Positions 45,792 to 55,439 of a stretch of DNA of 64,000 nucleotides are shown here, piece by piece; position 1 is the stretch's first letter; every line of letters starts with the position of its first letter. The notes under the pieces were generated by a model. The model saw nothing but the letters and a program-made list of their open reading frames with translations, did not search any database and had not been told where the DNA came from. Origin of the DNA: Saprospiraceae bacterium (GTDB lineage Bacteria > Bacteroidota > Bacteroidia > Chitinophagales > Saprospiraceae); assembly GCA_021738725.1 (NCBI GenBank), contig JAIPBE010000006.1, forward strand, positions 42,069-106,068, in the 5' to 3' direction. Made by a program: the position numbers and the translations under genes.

Positions 45792-46808
45792 CTATGGCGT
45801 TGTCTGCGGCTTATATCCGGCTTCCAATCTTGTTCGGATTAGCTCCCTGGTTTGCACAGGTAAAAATGTAGCTTGCAATGCCATTCGGTTCACCAGCAAA
45901 AAATCGTGTGCTTGCCATCCGAATGCTTGTGCGACCAGGGCATATTCCCGACACAGGGTCGTTTGAGTCAGTCCACGCCCATCCGTATTTATGGACAAAG
46001 GTACACCTGCCCGATAAAGGGCATCGATGCTGTGTTGGGTCATCCTGGCAAATATTCCAGTCTGTAAATTACTGCTCGGGCAAACCTCCAGATGGATGCG
46101 ATGCTGAGCGAGGTAATGAACCAATTCCGGGTCTTCAATACTCCGCACCCCATGCCCGATCCGCCGGGGGCCCAGGTATTCCAGGGTCTCACTAACACTT
46201 GCCGGACCGTGCGCTTCACCCGCATGTGCCGTACATGGCAGACCGTTTTCGGCGGCCAGCCGGAAGGCAGGTATATGCGCATTCAAAGAGAACCCTTCAT
46301 CAGCGGCAAGGTCCAGTCCGACAACGCCTCTATCTCGAAAAGCCAGGGCTAGCTGCGCCGTTTCCATGCTTTGTTCCACCGGAAAATGACGCAGGGTGCA
46401 AAGGATCAATCGCGTGACAACGCCCGTTTCCTGTTCTGCGGCCTCAGCTGCCTGGCATAAGGTGGCCACCACTTCTTCCGGGGTCAAACCATCTGCGGTG
46501 TGCAGGAGAGGCGCAAAGCGAATCTCCGAATAGATCACACCATCCATCGTCAACTCCCGGACCAGCTGACGAAGGGCCATATCCAGGTTTTCTTTTGTCT
46601 GTAACAAGGCAATAGCAGATGCGGGATAACGGAGAAAATCCGTGAGATCCTGGCACACCTCCGGAGCTACATATTCCCGGAGATAATCTTCCTGAGTCAC
46701 CCCCGACCGCAAGCCCTGCACATTCACCAAACTCAGTGATGTGTCCAGATGGACATGCAACTCGATCTTGGGTAGATCCTGAAAGGATATGACGCTGGAT
46801 GGTCCCAC
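45792..46808 (-). CDS. Adenosine deaminase-like amidohydrolase
   Basis: Deaminates adenosine or a related purine, feeding purine salvage. The 338-residue TIM-barrel protein has the zinc ligands His18 and His20 in [11 protein letters not shown], the catalytic HAGE (His195-Glu198), His219 in RIGHGVRS and Asp276 in [10 protein letters not shown]. In classical adenosine deaminase the last motif is NTDDP; the second aspartate is Gly here and the following RG..TQTTL matches a subfamily found in several bacteria. Substrate preference may therefore differ (for instance aminodeoxyfutalosine or methyladenosine). It is divergent from icd over ~100 bp. Confidence 0.88.
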   Translation of the reverse strand: MGPSSVISFQDLPKIELHVHLDTSLSLVNVQGLRSGVTQEDYLREYVAPEVCQDLTDFLRYPASAIALLQTKENLDMALRQLVRELTMDGVIYSEIRFAPLLHTADGLTPEEVVATLCQAAEAAEQETGVVTRLILCTLRHFPVEQSMETAQLALAFRDRGVVGLDLAADEGFSLNAHIPAFRLAAENGLPCTAHAGEAHGPASVSETLEYLGPRRIGHGVRSIEDPELVHYLAQHRIHLEVCPSSNLQTGIFARMTQHSIDALYRAGVPLSINTDGRGLTQTTLCREYALVAQAFGWQAHDFLLVNRMALQATFLPVQTRELIRTRLEAGYKPQTTP

Positions 46809-46909
46809 CCCTCAAAGGTGCGTTTTCTTGCACATTGTCGCCACTTCCCGTCACTTCCGGCTTGAAAAAGCCCGTATATTGGGGCCTTTCTGGAAATAAC
46901 CCCTACAAA

Positions 46910-48139
46910 ATGTCAAAAATCAAAGTAGCCAATCCCGTTGTTGAACTGGATGGTGATGAAATGACCCGCATCATTTGGTCCTTTATCAAGGAGAAGCTTA
47001 TTCTGCCATACCTGGATATCGACATCAAATACTATGACCTCGGGATGGAATACCGCGATGAGACCAATGACCAGGTCACTGTGGATGCCGCAGAGGCCAT
47101 CAAAAAGTATCACGTTGGGATCAAGTGCGCCACGATCACCCCGGATGAAGCACGAGTAACCGAATTTGGCCTCAAGAAGATGTGGAGAAGTCCGAATGGC
47201 ACCATCCGGAATATTCTGGGTGGAACCGTGTTTCGTGAGCCGATTGTGTGCACCAATATCCCACGTCTCGTGCCCAACTGGACCGCCCCGATCTGTATCG
47301 GCCGTCACGCCTTCGGTGACCAGTACCGTGCCACCGACTTCCTGACCAAAGGGAAAGGAAAACTCACGATCAAATTCGAAGGAGAAGACGGCACAAACCA
47401 GGAATTTGAAGTGTACAACTTTGATGGCGATGGCGTGGCCATGGCGATGTACAATACAGATGACAGCATCCGTGGATTTGCCCGGTCCTGCTTCAACATG
47501 GCACTGAGCAAAGGTTGGCCCCTGTATCTCAGCACCAAGAACACCATCCTCAAGCAATATGATGGTCGGTTCAAGGATATTTTCCAGGAGATCTATGACA
47601 CCGAATTCAAAACACAGATGGAAGCAGCCGGCATCACCTATGAGCATCGCCTCATCGATGATATGGTCGCCTCTGCACTGAAGTGGCATGGCAACTTTGT
47701 GTGGGCGTGCAAAAACTACGATGGTGATGTGCAGAGTGATACGGTCGCTCAAGGGTTTGGATCACTCGGCCTGATGACTAGTGTACTGGTTACCCCCGAT
47801 GGCAAAACCGTTGAAGCAGAAGCTGCCCACGGAACGGTTACCCGGCACTATCGGATGCATCAACAGGGCAAGAAGACCAGTACCAACCCCATTGCCAGCA
47901 TTTTTGCCTGGACACGTGGTTTGGCACACCGCGGTAAATTGGATAATAACCAGGACCTCATCCGCTTTGCTGAAACCCTTGAATCTGTTTGTATCGACAC
48001 CGTTCAAAGTGGTAAAATGACCAAGGACCTGGCCGTATGCATCCATGGTGCCAAAGGAGTGACCACAGACCACTTCCTGACCACCGAAGAGTTCCTCGAT
48101 GCTCTGGATACCGAGCTACAATCTCGCCTGAAGGCATAA
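46910..48139 (+). CDS. icd: NADP-dependent isocitrate dehydrogenase, eukaryote-like
   Basis: TCA cycle enzyme converting isocitrate to 2-oxoglutarate. The 409-residue product matches the eukaryotic/mitochondrial IDH subfamily: [14 protein letters not shown] at the start, the substrate loop KSPNGTIRN written as [39 protein letters not shown], and the C-terminal [47 protein letters not shown] start at ATG 46910; the longer frame overlaps the deaminase promoter. A good terminator follows. Confidence 0.96.
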   Translation: MSKIKVANPVVELDGDEMTRIIWSFIKEKLILPYLDIDIKYYDLGMEYRDETNDQVTVDAAEAIKKYHVGIKCATITPDEARVTEFGLKKMWRSPNGTIRNILGGTVFREPIVCTNIPRLVPNWTAPICIGRHAFGDQYRATDFLTKGKGKLTIKFEGEDGTNQEFEVYNFDGDGVAMAMYNTDDSIRGFARSCFNMALSKGWPLYLSTKNTILKQYDGRFKDIFQEIYDTEFKTQMEAAGITYEHRLIDDMVASALKWHGNFVWACKNYDGDVQSDTVAQGFGSLGLMTSVLVTPDGKTVEAEAAHGTVTRHYRMHQQGKKTSTNPIASIFAWTRGLAHRGKLDNNQDLIRFAETLESVCIDTVQSGKMTKDLAVCIHGAKGVTTDHFLTTEEFLDALDTELQSRLKA

Positions 48140-48165
48140 AGCAGATAGATCCATTCAGGAATTGA

Positions 48166-48196
48166 AAAGCCGGTCCGTTCTGCGGGCCGGCTTCTT
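48166..48196 (+). terminator. Terminator hairpin after icd
   Basis: AAGCCGGTCC pairs with GGGCCGGCTT (G-T pair inside) around GTTCTGC and is followed by CTTCTAATT. Confidence 0.75.
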
Positions 48197-48313
48197 CTAA
48201 TTATCCAGATCTTAAATAGAGAAATGCATCGATGGGGCCCTTCATTACGCCTCTCCACAGCTTCCATTCCATTTCACAACCGACATCTCGCTTTACTGGA
48301 TGAAGTGATATTG

Positions 48314-48451
48314 GGCCCCTTCAGGGCCAACTGAAAGCTCACTAAATATCCTCAATTTGAAGCCCTGGCAGCCCCAACGGGGCGTCATAACATAGCGAAT
48401 GGCATCGCCATTCGTATTCTGATGCCACACCAATTCAAGCCCTGAAGGGGC
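48314..48451. repeat. Cluster of four short hairpins in the icd/GNAT intergenic region
   Basis: GGCCC-CTTCA-GGGCC at 48314-48328, GCCCC-AAC-GGGGC at 48371-48383, CGAATGGC-ATC-GCCATTCG at 48396-48414 and CCC-TGAA-GGGG at 48440-48450. No gene is seen in 48200-48479. This looks like a dispersed palindromic repeat of the kind scattered in Bacteroidetes genomes. Confidence 0.65.
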
Positions 48452-48479
48452 GCAATAAAAATTCCGAGCCTGAAATGGA

Positions 48480-49007
48480 CTATTGATCCAGATTCATCAA
48501 CCAGGACCAAACCGGTCCATCATCCGGATCAATGAATTCACCCGTCTGTGCAAATCCCAGTTTGCGGAGGATGGATGCGGAAGCATTCTCTTCAGCCAGC
48601 GTATGCGCCTGGACGCCGGAGATGACATCCATCTGTCGGACGCGATCCACTAACCCGAGTGCACACTCTGTGGCCAATCCCTGCCCTCGGAAAGGTGGAG
48701 CGATCTCATACCCGATCTCCACCTGATGGGCCTCATTTGGCAGCCCCTTATACCCACACGTGCCGATGATCAACTCTTCCGATTTGAGGACCGGAAACCA
48801 GGTCCACCAGCCCGCCTCACGCTCATCAGCCTGCAATCGTTCCAGGGCAAAAGCCCAGGGACCATTGCCAAATTCAGTCCATTCAGGATGCACGGAAAAG
48901 CCTATATATCGCTCCAATTCCTCCCTTCCGACAAGGGCTGCCTGGAGGTGGACTGCCTGGGCAGGCACTAAAATGAGTCGCGGCGTTTCAATAGGAAATG
49001 GAGTCAT
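48480..49007 (-). CDS. GNAT N-acetyltransferase (RimJ/RimL type)
   Basis: A 175-residue acetyltransferase. The start FPIETPRLILVPAQAVHLQ and the acetyl-CoA loop IGYEIAPPFRGQGLATECALGLV are typical of the RimJ/RimL-like group, which acetylate protein N-termini or small amines; EENASASILRKLGFAQTGEF is the C-terminal signature. The gene follows the M1 peptidase gene after 44 nt on the same strand. Substrate unknown. Confidence 0.9.
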   Translation of the reverse strand: MTPFPIETPRLILVPAQAVHLQAALVGREELERYIGFSVHPEWTEFGNGPWAFALERLQADEREAGWWTWFPVLKSEELIIGTCGYKGLPNEAHQVEIGYEIAPPFRGQGLATECALGLVDRVRQMDVISGVQAHTLAEENASASILRKLGFAQTGEFIDPDDGPVWSWLMNLDQ

Positions 49008-49051
49008 GCAGTCCGAATGTGAGCTAGGTTTTTCCTAGAAATTAGGATATC

Positions 49052-51607
49052 CTAGTAGTTGTTATAATACCGCAGTAATCCGGCATCTGTTTCTGCAGCC
49101 TTGATCTTGTCCAGGTTTGTTTTGATGGCTTCCGCACGGTTCGGATCCAGGACCAACAAATGTTGACGAAATACGGCCAATGCCCGGAACGCCGCATACC
49201 GTCGCAATGGCGTCCATGAGGTCGATCCTGCTTCCACGGAGAGGCGTTCAATAGCCTCATCTTTAATCTGACTATCACCACTTCGAGCCAGATCAATATA
49301 ACTCTTGGTGAATCCTATCCGTGCAAATCCATTGACCCTGCTCCAATTTCGAAGGATATAATGGATATGCCGTGTATCCTCTATGCGTGCATACAGATTA
49401 CTAAGGATCAGAATATTGGTCAATGAAGTATCCGATTCCATCCCCTCCAGTACAGCCTCAGTCGCTGCCGGATCCAAATTCAGGAGCACCTGCAGAGCTG
49501 TGGCCACCACCAGATATGACGGATCACTTTTGATGATACCTATCAGGAATGCCTTCTTTTCTGGAACCTCCTGCTCGGCCAGCTTGGCTACCGCACTGGC
49601 ACGCAAATCAGAATGCGGATCTTCCACACTGATCCGGATCAACTCATTTCGAAGGACCTCATCCACCTCTTCGATCTGGTCCAGTGCTTTTACCCTCACC
49701 TGCCATTGAGGATCCTGCCAGGGATATGGCTCCAGGCTACGCACCTCCGGGCCCAGCTGGTCCAGGATTTCCATCCGACTCCAGGCAGATGGTCGCATCC
49801 GCCAATACGCACGCGCCGCCTGTGGAGTCCATTCGGCACGTTCCTGTTCCATGATCAATATCCGTTCAGGATCGAGATCGACCAACACCGGTTCCTCATC
49901 CAGATCAAACGTGAAAAACTGTTCCCGTTCATCCATGGTCATTGGAAAGTGAACGATCCGGTCTCGGGACAACAACACTGCGATCTCCGTCGGTAATCTA
50001 TATACCTCTGCATTGTCTGCAGGATCCTGCTCTTGTGCCGTTCGAACAGTCAGAGTATGCACCGCAGGATTGTAGTACCAATCCCAGTTGACCTTTGGAT
50101 GACCGGGCTGGAGGAACCACTGATTGAAAAACCAGTTCAGATCCCGTCCTGATGCAGCCTCCATGGCCAGACGGAGATGATGGAACTCCACCGCACCAAA
50201 GGCGTTGTCTTCCAGGTATTTTTTCAAGCCAACCCGGAAAGTGGGTTCACCCAGTTCTTCACGCAACATGTGCAACACCATTCCTCCCTTATTATAGGAA
50301 TGCGCATCAAACATATCATCCGGATCTTCATAATGATAGTCCACCAATGGGTGCCGTTTACGGCGCAACTCACTCAGGTATCCGCCAAATTCTTCTTGTC
50401 GGTGTAATTCTGCCGCGTCCCGGCCATATTTGAATTCATACCAGAGGTACTCCCCGTAGTTGGCAAATCCCTCATTGAGCACCGTCTGCGACCATTGCTC
50501 ACAGGTCACCAGATCGCCAAACCACTGATGGAAGATCTCGTGCGCACAAACCTGCTCATTGCGCATCTCATCGATCAATTCACGAGTGGTCTGCTGGACA
50601 GATTCTGCGTGCACGATGGCAGTTGTATTCTCCATCGCTCCGGATACATAATCTCTGACGGGGACTTGCCCCAACTTGGACCATGGGTAGGCCATTCCTG
50701 TGTAATCCGAAAAGAAACTGAGCATGGCGGATACATCCGGAAAAATTGCCTTTGCATCTGCAGCAAATTCAGGCTCTACATAATATTCCAGGGGAATGCC
50801 CTGCCAGGAATCCCGAATGATGGCAAAATCCCCGACAGCGATCATCATCAGGTAGGGCGCATGCGGAAGGTCCATTCGCCATGTATCCGTACGGGTACCA
50901 TCTGTGTGCACTGTGGAATTAGTGAGCACACCATTGGAAAGTGTTTCAAAAACAGTATCGACTGTGATATGAAATGTCTGGGTAGCTCGTTCGTTGGCTT
51001 GATCGAAAGTAGGCACCCATCGACTGTTGGCCTGCGTCTCTCCCTGGGTCCATACCTGACGGGGCTTATCCTTGTATTGTCCGGTCGGGTTGATAAAATA
51101 AAGGCCCTTGTCGGAGGTAACGGCTCGACCCGGGCTGATCTGGTTCTTTTCCGGTTGGGCCAGATAATCGATCTCCAGTCGGAGCGTATCCCCTTTGGCA
51201 AAGGTTCTATCCAGAGTGACGACCAGGTGTTGGTCATCATAGGTGTATGCCAATGGTTTAGACAGGTCTGGATACCCCACTCGTGAAAGCTGAAATCCCA
51301 CTGCGTCCAGGATCACTTCCGTTTGTTCGTTCTGAAGCGGGGTCATGGTCAATATGGCCTTGCCCGGAGCGGTGCTGTTCTCCCAATCAAAACGGATTTC
51401 CAGATCTGTATCCAATAGATCCCAAACGCGTGTCCTGGATCCTTTGAAAGGTGGTAATACAGGTTCTGCTAAAGGCGATGCTTCTGCCGTGACGACCATC
51501 TCTGGCAGATCCTGGATATCATCCACGGGAGTGGAGATCGCCTTTTTACCAGGACTGCATGCACTCCCTAAATAAAGCAGACCAATCAAGAACAGATAAC
51601 GAAACAT
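49052..51607 (-). CDS. M1-family metallo-aminopeptidase lipoprotein
   Basis: An 851-residue zinc aminopeptidase. The start MFRYLFLIGLLYLGSAC is a lipoprotein signal (Cys17), so it is anchored outside the inner membrane. Catalytic motifs are complete: GAMEN at 323-327 for N-terminus recognition and HEIFHQWFGD (zinc His356, His360, catalytic Glu357) with Glu379 in LNEGFANY. The C-terminal ~300 residues have HEAT-like helical repeats (EVDEVLRNELIRISVEDPHSD and later). It degrades peptides in the periplasm. It is divergent from mnmG. Confidence 0.93.
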   Translation of the reverse strand: MFRYLFLIGLLYLGSACSPGKKAISTPVDDIQDLPEMVVTAEASPLAEPVLPPFKGSRTRVWDLLDTDLEIRFDWENSTAPGKAILTMTPLQNEQTEVILDAVGFQLSRVGYPDLSKPLAYTYDDQHLVVTLDRTFAKGDTLRLEIDYLAQPEKNQISPGRAVTSDKGLYFINPTGQYKDKPRQVWTQGETQANSRWVPTFDQANERATQTFHITVDTVFETLSNGVLTNSTVHTDGTRTDTWRMDLPHAPYLMMIAVGDFAIIRDSWQGIPLEYYVEPEFAADAKAIFPDVSAMLSFFSDYTGMAYPWSKLGQVPVRDYVSGAMENTTAIVHAESVQQTTRELIDEMRNEQVCAHEIFHQWFGDLVTCEQWSQTVLNEGFANYGEYLWYEFKYGRDAAELHRQEEFGGYLSELRRKRHPLVDYHYEDPDDMFDAHSYNKGGMVLHMLREELGEPTFRVGLKKYLEDNAFGAVEFHHLRLAMEAASGRDLNWFFNQWFLQPGHPKVNWDWYYNPAVHTLTVRTAQEQDPADNAEVYRLPTEIAVLLSRDRIVHFPMTMDEREQFFTFDLDEEPVLVDLDPERILIMEQERAEWTPQAARAYWRMRPSAWSRMEILDQLGPEVRSLEPYPWQDPQWQVRVKALDQIEEVDEVLRNELIRISVEDPHSDLRASAVAKLAEQEVPEKKAFLIGIIKSDPSYLVVATALQVLLNLDPAATEAVLEGMESDTSLTNILILSNLYARIEDTRHIHYILRNWSRVNGFARIGFTKSYIDLARSGDSQIKDEAIERLSVEAGSTSWTPLRRYAAFRALAVFRQHLLVLDPNRAEAIKTNLDKIKAAETDAGLLRYYNNY

Positions 51608-51714
51608 AGAAGTGAATTGAATACAAAAGTACTGAACGAATGATCCGATGCAAGAGTTGTTCGAGTTTGCCTAATCTGAATGAACCAGAACCTCCATGAT
51701 CCGGTTATCCCCCT

Positions 51715-51722
51715 TACCTTTG
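51715..51722 (+). promoter_or_regulatory. Bacteroidetes -7 box (TACCTTTG) before mnmG
   Basis: Exact TAnnTTTG match that ends 7 nt before the mnmG ATG. Confidence 0.5.
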
Positions 51723-51729
51723 TACCACC

Positions 51730-53595
51730 ATGTTTCCAACCTACGATGTCATTGTTGTCGGTGCCGGGCACGCCGGCTGTGAGGCTGCCGTTGCAGCAGC
51801 CAACCTGGGATCCCGCGTCCTGCTGGTCACTATGAATATGCAGACCATTGCCCAAATGTCCTGCAATCCAGCCATGGGTGGAGTAGCCAAGGGTCAGATT
51901 GTACGCGAAATAGATGCTCTGGGCGGTTATTCAGGCATCGTCACCGATCGGACAATGATCCAGTTTCGACTGCTCAACCGATCAAAGGGACCCGCCATGT
52001 GGAGTCCCCGGGCACAGAGTGACCGTCAGCGATTTGCTGAGGAGTGGCGGATGATGCTGGAGGCACATCCACTCATCGACTTCTGGCAGGAAATGGTCAA
52101 AGGGCTGATCGTCAAAAATGGACATGTACAGGGAGTCGTCACCGGGATGGGATTGGAGATTCCTTCTCGATCCGTTGTACTGACCAATGGCACCTTTCTC
52201 AATGGGCTGATTCATATCGGAGAAAAACAATTTGGGGGCGGTCGAGCCGGCGAAAAAGCTTCAACCGGCATTACCGAACAACTGATCGAGCTCGGGTTCG
52301 AATCCGGGCGTATGAAGACGGGAACCCCACCACGCCTGGATGGACGGACGATCAACTATGAAGCCATGGAGCTTCAGCCAGGCGATGAAGTCCCTGGCAA
52401 ATTTTCCTATTCCGACACTCCACCCCTGGTCGACCAGCTTCCCTGCCATATCGCTTATACCTCTCAGGAGGTGCACGATACACTGCGGACCGGTTTTGAC
52501 CGCTCCCCGATGTTCAATGGCCGGATTCAGGGACTGGGACCGCGCTATTGCCCCTCCATTGAGGACAAGATCGACCGCTTTGCGGATAAGGATCGACATC
52601 AGCTTTTCATCGAACCTGAAGGACGGAACACCTGTGAGGTGTATGTCAACGGTTTCTCCTCCTCCCTTCCTGAAGATGTGCAGTTCAATGCCATCCGCAA
52701 GGTCCACGGGCTCGAAAATGCCAAGATGTTCCGCCCCGGATATGCCATCGAATACGATTTCTTCCCGCCGCATCAGCTCGAGATGTCACTCGAAACCCGA
52801 CTGGTGAAAAATCTGTTCTTTGCGGGCCAGATCAATGGCACGACCGGCTATGAAGAGGCCGGGTGTCAGGGTCTGATGGCCGGGATCAATGCCCACCGCG
52901 CAGTAGTAAACGAAGAACCCTTCATCCTGCGTCGCAGTGATGCCTATATCGGTGTCCTGATCGATGATCTGGTGAACAAAGGCACCAATGAGCCCTACCG
53001 GATGTTTACCTCCCGCGCCGAATTCCGAATTCTCCTCCGACAGGACAACGCCGATGTGCGCCTCACCCCTCTGGCGGTGAAGCTGGGCATGAAAGGACTG
53101 GAAGCTCGAATGGACAGGGTAAAAGAGAAAATAGACGGAAGTGCCGCCATCGAGAAATTTGTCCGCAACCATAGTGTGGAACCGGAGCAAGTCAATGCAT
53201 TCCTCGAAGGAATGGACAATACTCCTGTGAACCAGAAAGGCAAACTGCACGGCATTCTGCTACGTCCCCACATTTCTCTACCAGATCTGGCGAGTCTCAT
53301 CCCGGAACTCCAATCCTTCCTCGCATCTTACGATCAGGAAGTACAGGAATACGCGGAGATCACCATGAAATATGAAGGCTACATTCAGCGCGAACAGGAT
53401 ATGGTGGACAAAATGAACCGCCTGGAAGACATGGCGCTGGTCGAGAGCTTTGATTACCACAAACTGAGTGGTCTATCCAATGAAGCTCGTGAAAAACTGA
53501 CGCGCTCCCGACCCCGAACCATCGGTCAGGCCAGTCGGATCAGCGGTGTAAGTCCGGCAGATATTTCAGTATTGCTGATCCACGCTGGCCGCTAG
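51730..53595 (+). CDS. mnmG: tRNA uridine-5-carboxymethylaminomethyl synthesis enzyme MnmG
   Basis: With MnmE, MnmG modifies U34 of tRNAs reading split codon boxes. The 621-residue product has the FAD motif VVGAGHAGCEAAVAAANLG at the start, SCNPAMGGVAKGQIVREIDALGG, the active-site region RMKTGTPPRLDGR, CPSIEDKIDRFADKDRHQLFIEPEG, the GQINGTTGYEEAGCQGLMAGINA segment and the C-terminal helical MnmE-binding domain with RPRTIGQASRISGVSPADIS. Length is normal. It ends 2 nt from the convergent dnaX stop. Confidence 0.97.
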   Translation: MFPTYDVIVVGAGHAGCEAAVAAANLGSRVLLVTMNMQTIAQMSCNPAMGGVAKGQIVREIDALGGYSGIVTDRTMIQFRLLNRSKGPAMWSPRAQSDRQRFAEEWRMMLEAHPLIDFWQEMVKGLIVKNGHVQGVVTGMGLEIPSRSVVLTNGTFLNGLIHIGEKQFGGGRAGEKASTGITEQLIELGFESGRMKTGTPPRLDGRTINYEAMELQPGDEVPGKFSYSDTPPLVDQLPCHIAYTSQEVHDTLRTGFDRSPMFNGRIQGLGPRYCPSIEDKIDRFADKDRHQLFIEPEGRNTCEVYVNGFSSSLPEDVQFNAIRKVHGLENAKMFRPGYAIEYDFFPPHQLEMSLETRLVKNLFFAGQINGTTGYEEAGCQGLMAGINAHRAVVNEEPFILRRSDAYIGVLIDDLVNKGTNEPYRMFTSRAEFRILLRQDNADVRLTPLAVKLGMKGLEARMDRVKEKIDGSAAIEKFVRNHSVEPEQVNAFLEGMDNTPVNQKGKLHGILLRPHISLPDLASLIPELQSFLASYDQEVQEYAEITMKYEGYIQREQDMVDKMNRLEDMALVESFDYHKLSGLSNEAREKLTRSRPRTIGQASRISGVSPADISVLLIHAGR

Positions 53596-53597
53596 GA

Positions 53598-55439
53598 TCA
53601 GACTGGATCAATGCGCAGATCAAACCGCTTTCGCAACTCATACAGCATGGGGTTCTTCTCCCCCAAATGATCGAAGATCTCCCTGGGTGTGGTGGGTGTA
53701 TCATCTGACGTATCTCGCTCCGGTGCCAGGCTGGTATCTACCTCCAGCAACATCCCCAGGTTCGGATAACGCACTTGTTCACGAATGAACGGCATCAGGT
53801 CTGTATCCTGCTGGATCATCCCCCGGGCCATTTGGGTGCCAACCACCACGGTGATCCGCTCACCCTGCAATTTGATCTGGGCATCCAGCAGAAATTGACG
53901 AAGGGACGGTGAATCAGCCTTTTCCGCATACTCCTCCCAGACGGCCCGGATCTGGTCCAGATCCAATTCTACCTCCTCCTGCTCCTGCTGCTTGAGAATG
54001 AATGCCTTTTCCAGACTGGATAATGACTTCAATGAACCACCAACCGGGGATGGTTTCGCCTTGGATGGGGGCACTGTTTTATCAACGGCATGAGGTATCG
54101 CCGCCGGCGAATCAGGAGTGGCATCAGACACTGGCTCCGCTTCTACAACTTCAGAAGTAGCAGCTTTTGTTTGGGCCGAATGCTCAAGTTGCGGTTGGAA
54201 CGTGTTCACCACCATTTGTTCTTCTTCCGGTGGCACCGGCTGGATGTCTTCTGCCGGTGGGGTTGAACGAGAAGGACTCCCCTCGATCAATTCAGACTTG
54301 GGCTTTTTTTTTTCAGCCGCCAATGCAGCATGTCCGACTTCCATAACATGGTGGATATGAGCCATTCGGATCAGAGACATTTCCGTATGGAGCCGCTTGT
54401 TGCGTGCCAGTGGGAATTGGACATCTGTCTGGTTGGCAATATTCAGTGCAGTCAACAGGAAGCTGGAAGAAGCCAGCATCGCCTGCTCCTGATATCGTTG
54501 ATGCCAGGTAGCGCTGGTTTCCAGCAAAGCTGTCGTCCGGGTATCCTGGATCACAAGCAGATTGCGAATATGTTCTGCCAAACCATTGATAAAGGTATCT
54601 CCCTCAAAACCGTTCTGGAATACCTCCTCCAGGATGAGCATCGCCTGGGCGTGGTCACCGGCGATCAACGCATCTACAGCCCGGAAGTAATATTGGAAGT
54701 CCAGGACATTCAGATTCCGGATCACCCCTTCATAGGTCACCTCACCGACGGACGAACTGGCCATACGATCGAAGATGGACAATGCATCCCGAAGGGCGCC
54801 ATCTGCCTTCTCTGCGATGATATGCAGGGCATCCTCCTCCGCCTTGATATCTTCCTGATCGCAGATCCCTTGCAGGTGCTTGACCGTATCTGCTATCGCA
54901 ATGCGTTTGAAATCATAGATCTGGCAACGGGACAGGATCGTCGGAATGATCTTGTGTTTCTCCGTGGTGGCCAGAATGAAAATGGCATAGGGCGGTGGCT
55001 CCTCCAGGGTCTTCAAAAATGCATTGAACGCCTGAGTGGATAGCATGTGCACCTCGTCAATGATGAAGATCTTGTACTTCCCCTGCTGTGGTTGGAATCG
55101 CACTTGTTCCACCAGCGCGCGGATATGATCCACCGAGTTATTGGATGCGGCATCCAGCTCCAGGATATTGAACGAGGCATTGTTGTTGAATGACTGACAG
55201 GAATTGCAAGAATTACACGGTTCATGATCCTGCGTGACATTCTCGCAATTGAGTACTCTGGCAAGGATCCGCGCACAGGTCGTTTTCCCGACCCCACGAG
55301 GCCCGCAGAACAGGAAGGCATGGGCCAGTTTATCCTGCTTGAGCGCATTTTTCAATGTCTGCGTGACATGCCCCTGCCCTACCACTTCATCAAAGCGGAC
55401 AGGGCGATACTTACGGGCAGAAACGAGGTATTGACTCAT
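53598..55439 (-). CDS. dnaX: DNA polymerase III subunits gamma and tau
   Basis: The clamp-loader ATPase, 613 residues as tau. Domain I has Walker A GPRGVGKTT (46-54), the four-cysteine zinc site (Cys64, 75, 78, 81), IFIIDEVHMLS and the SRC sensor ILSRCQIYDF; domains II-III extend to ~370. At codons 376-379 is an A10 run (54304-54313, minus-strand sense) in GAAAAAAAAAAG; slippage in either direction meets a stop within 4-5 codons, which would yield a gamma form of ~380 residues ending just after domain III. Past it come a Pro/Glu-rich linker and the C-terminal tau domain (~470-613). It has a -7 box at 55453-55460. Confidence 0.96.
   Translation of the reverse strand: MSQYLVSARKYRPVRFDEVVGQGHVTQTLKNALKQDKLAHAFLFCGPRGVGKTTCARILARVLNCENVTQDHEPCNSCNSCQSFNNNASFNILELDAASNNSVDHIRALVEQVRFQPQQGKYKIFIIDEVHMLSTQAFNAFLKTLEEPPPYAIFILATTEKHKIIPTILSRCQIYDFKRIAIADTVKHLQGICDQEDIKAEEDALHIIAEKADGALRDALSIFDRMASSSVGEVTYEGVIRNLNVLDFQYYFRAVDALIAGDHAQAMLILEEVFQNGFEGDTFINGLAEHIRNLLVIQDTRTTALLETSATWHQRYQEQAMLASSSFLLTALNIANQTDVQFPLARNKRLHTEMSLIRMAHIHHVMEVGHAALAAEKKKPKSELIEGSPSRSTPPAEDIQPVPPEEEQMVVNTFQPQLEHSAQTKAATSEVVEAEPVSDATPDSPAAIPHAVDKTVPPSKAKPSPVGGSLKSLSSLEKAFILKQQEQEEVELDLDQIRAVWEEYAEKADSPSLRQFLLDAQIKLQGERITVVVGTQMARGMIQQDTDLMPFIREQVRYPNLGMLLEVDTSLAPERDTSDDTPTTPREIFDHLGEKNPMLYELRKRFDLRIDPV
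54304..54313 (-). other. A10 slippery run in dnaX (predicted gamma/tau frameshift site)
   Basis: Read on the minus strand, codons GAA AAA AAA AAG. With one extra A the frame continues KKKAQV then TGA; with one A lost it gives KKSPSLN then TGA. A 7-bp perfect stem, CACCGGC/GCCGGTG, follows about 45 nt downstream. Confidence 0.65.

Noticed and set aside
54304-54313. T10 on the plus strand as a terminator
   Set aside because: No stem precedes it on the plus strand and it lies within the dnaX coding region; the frameshift reading explains it better.
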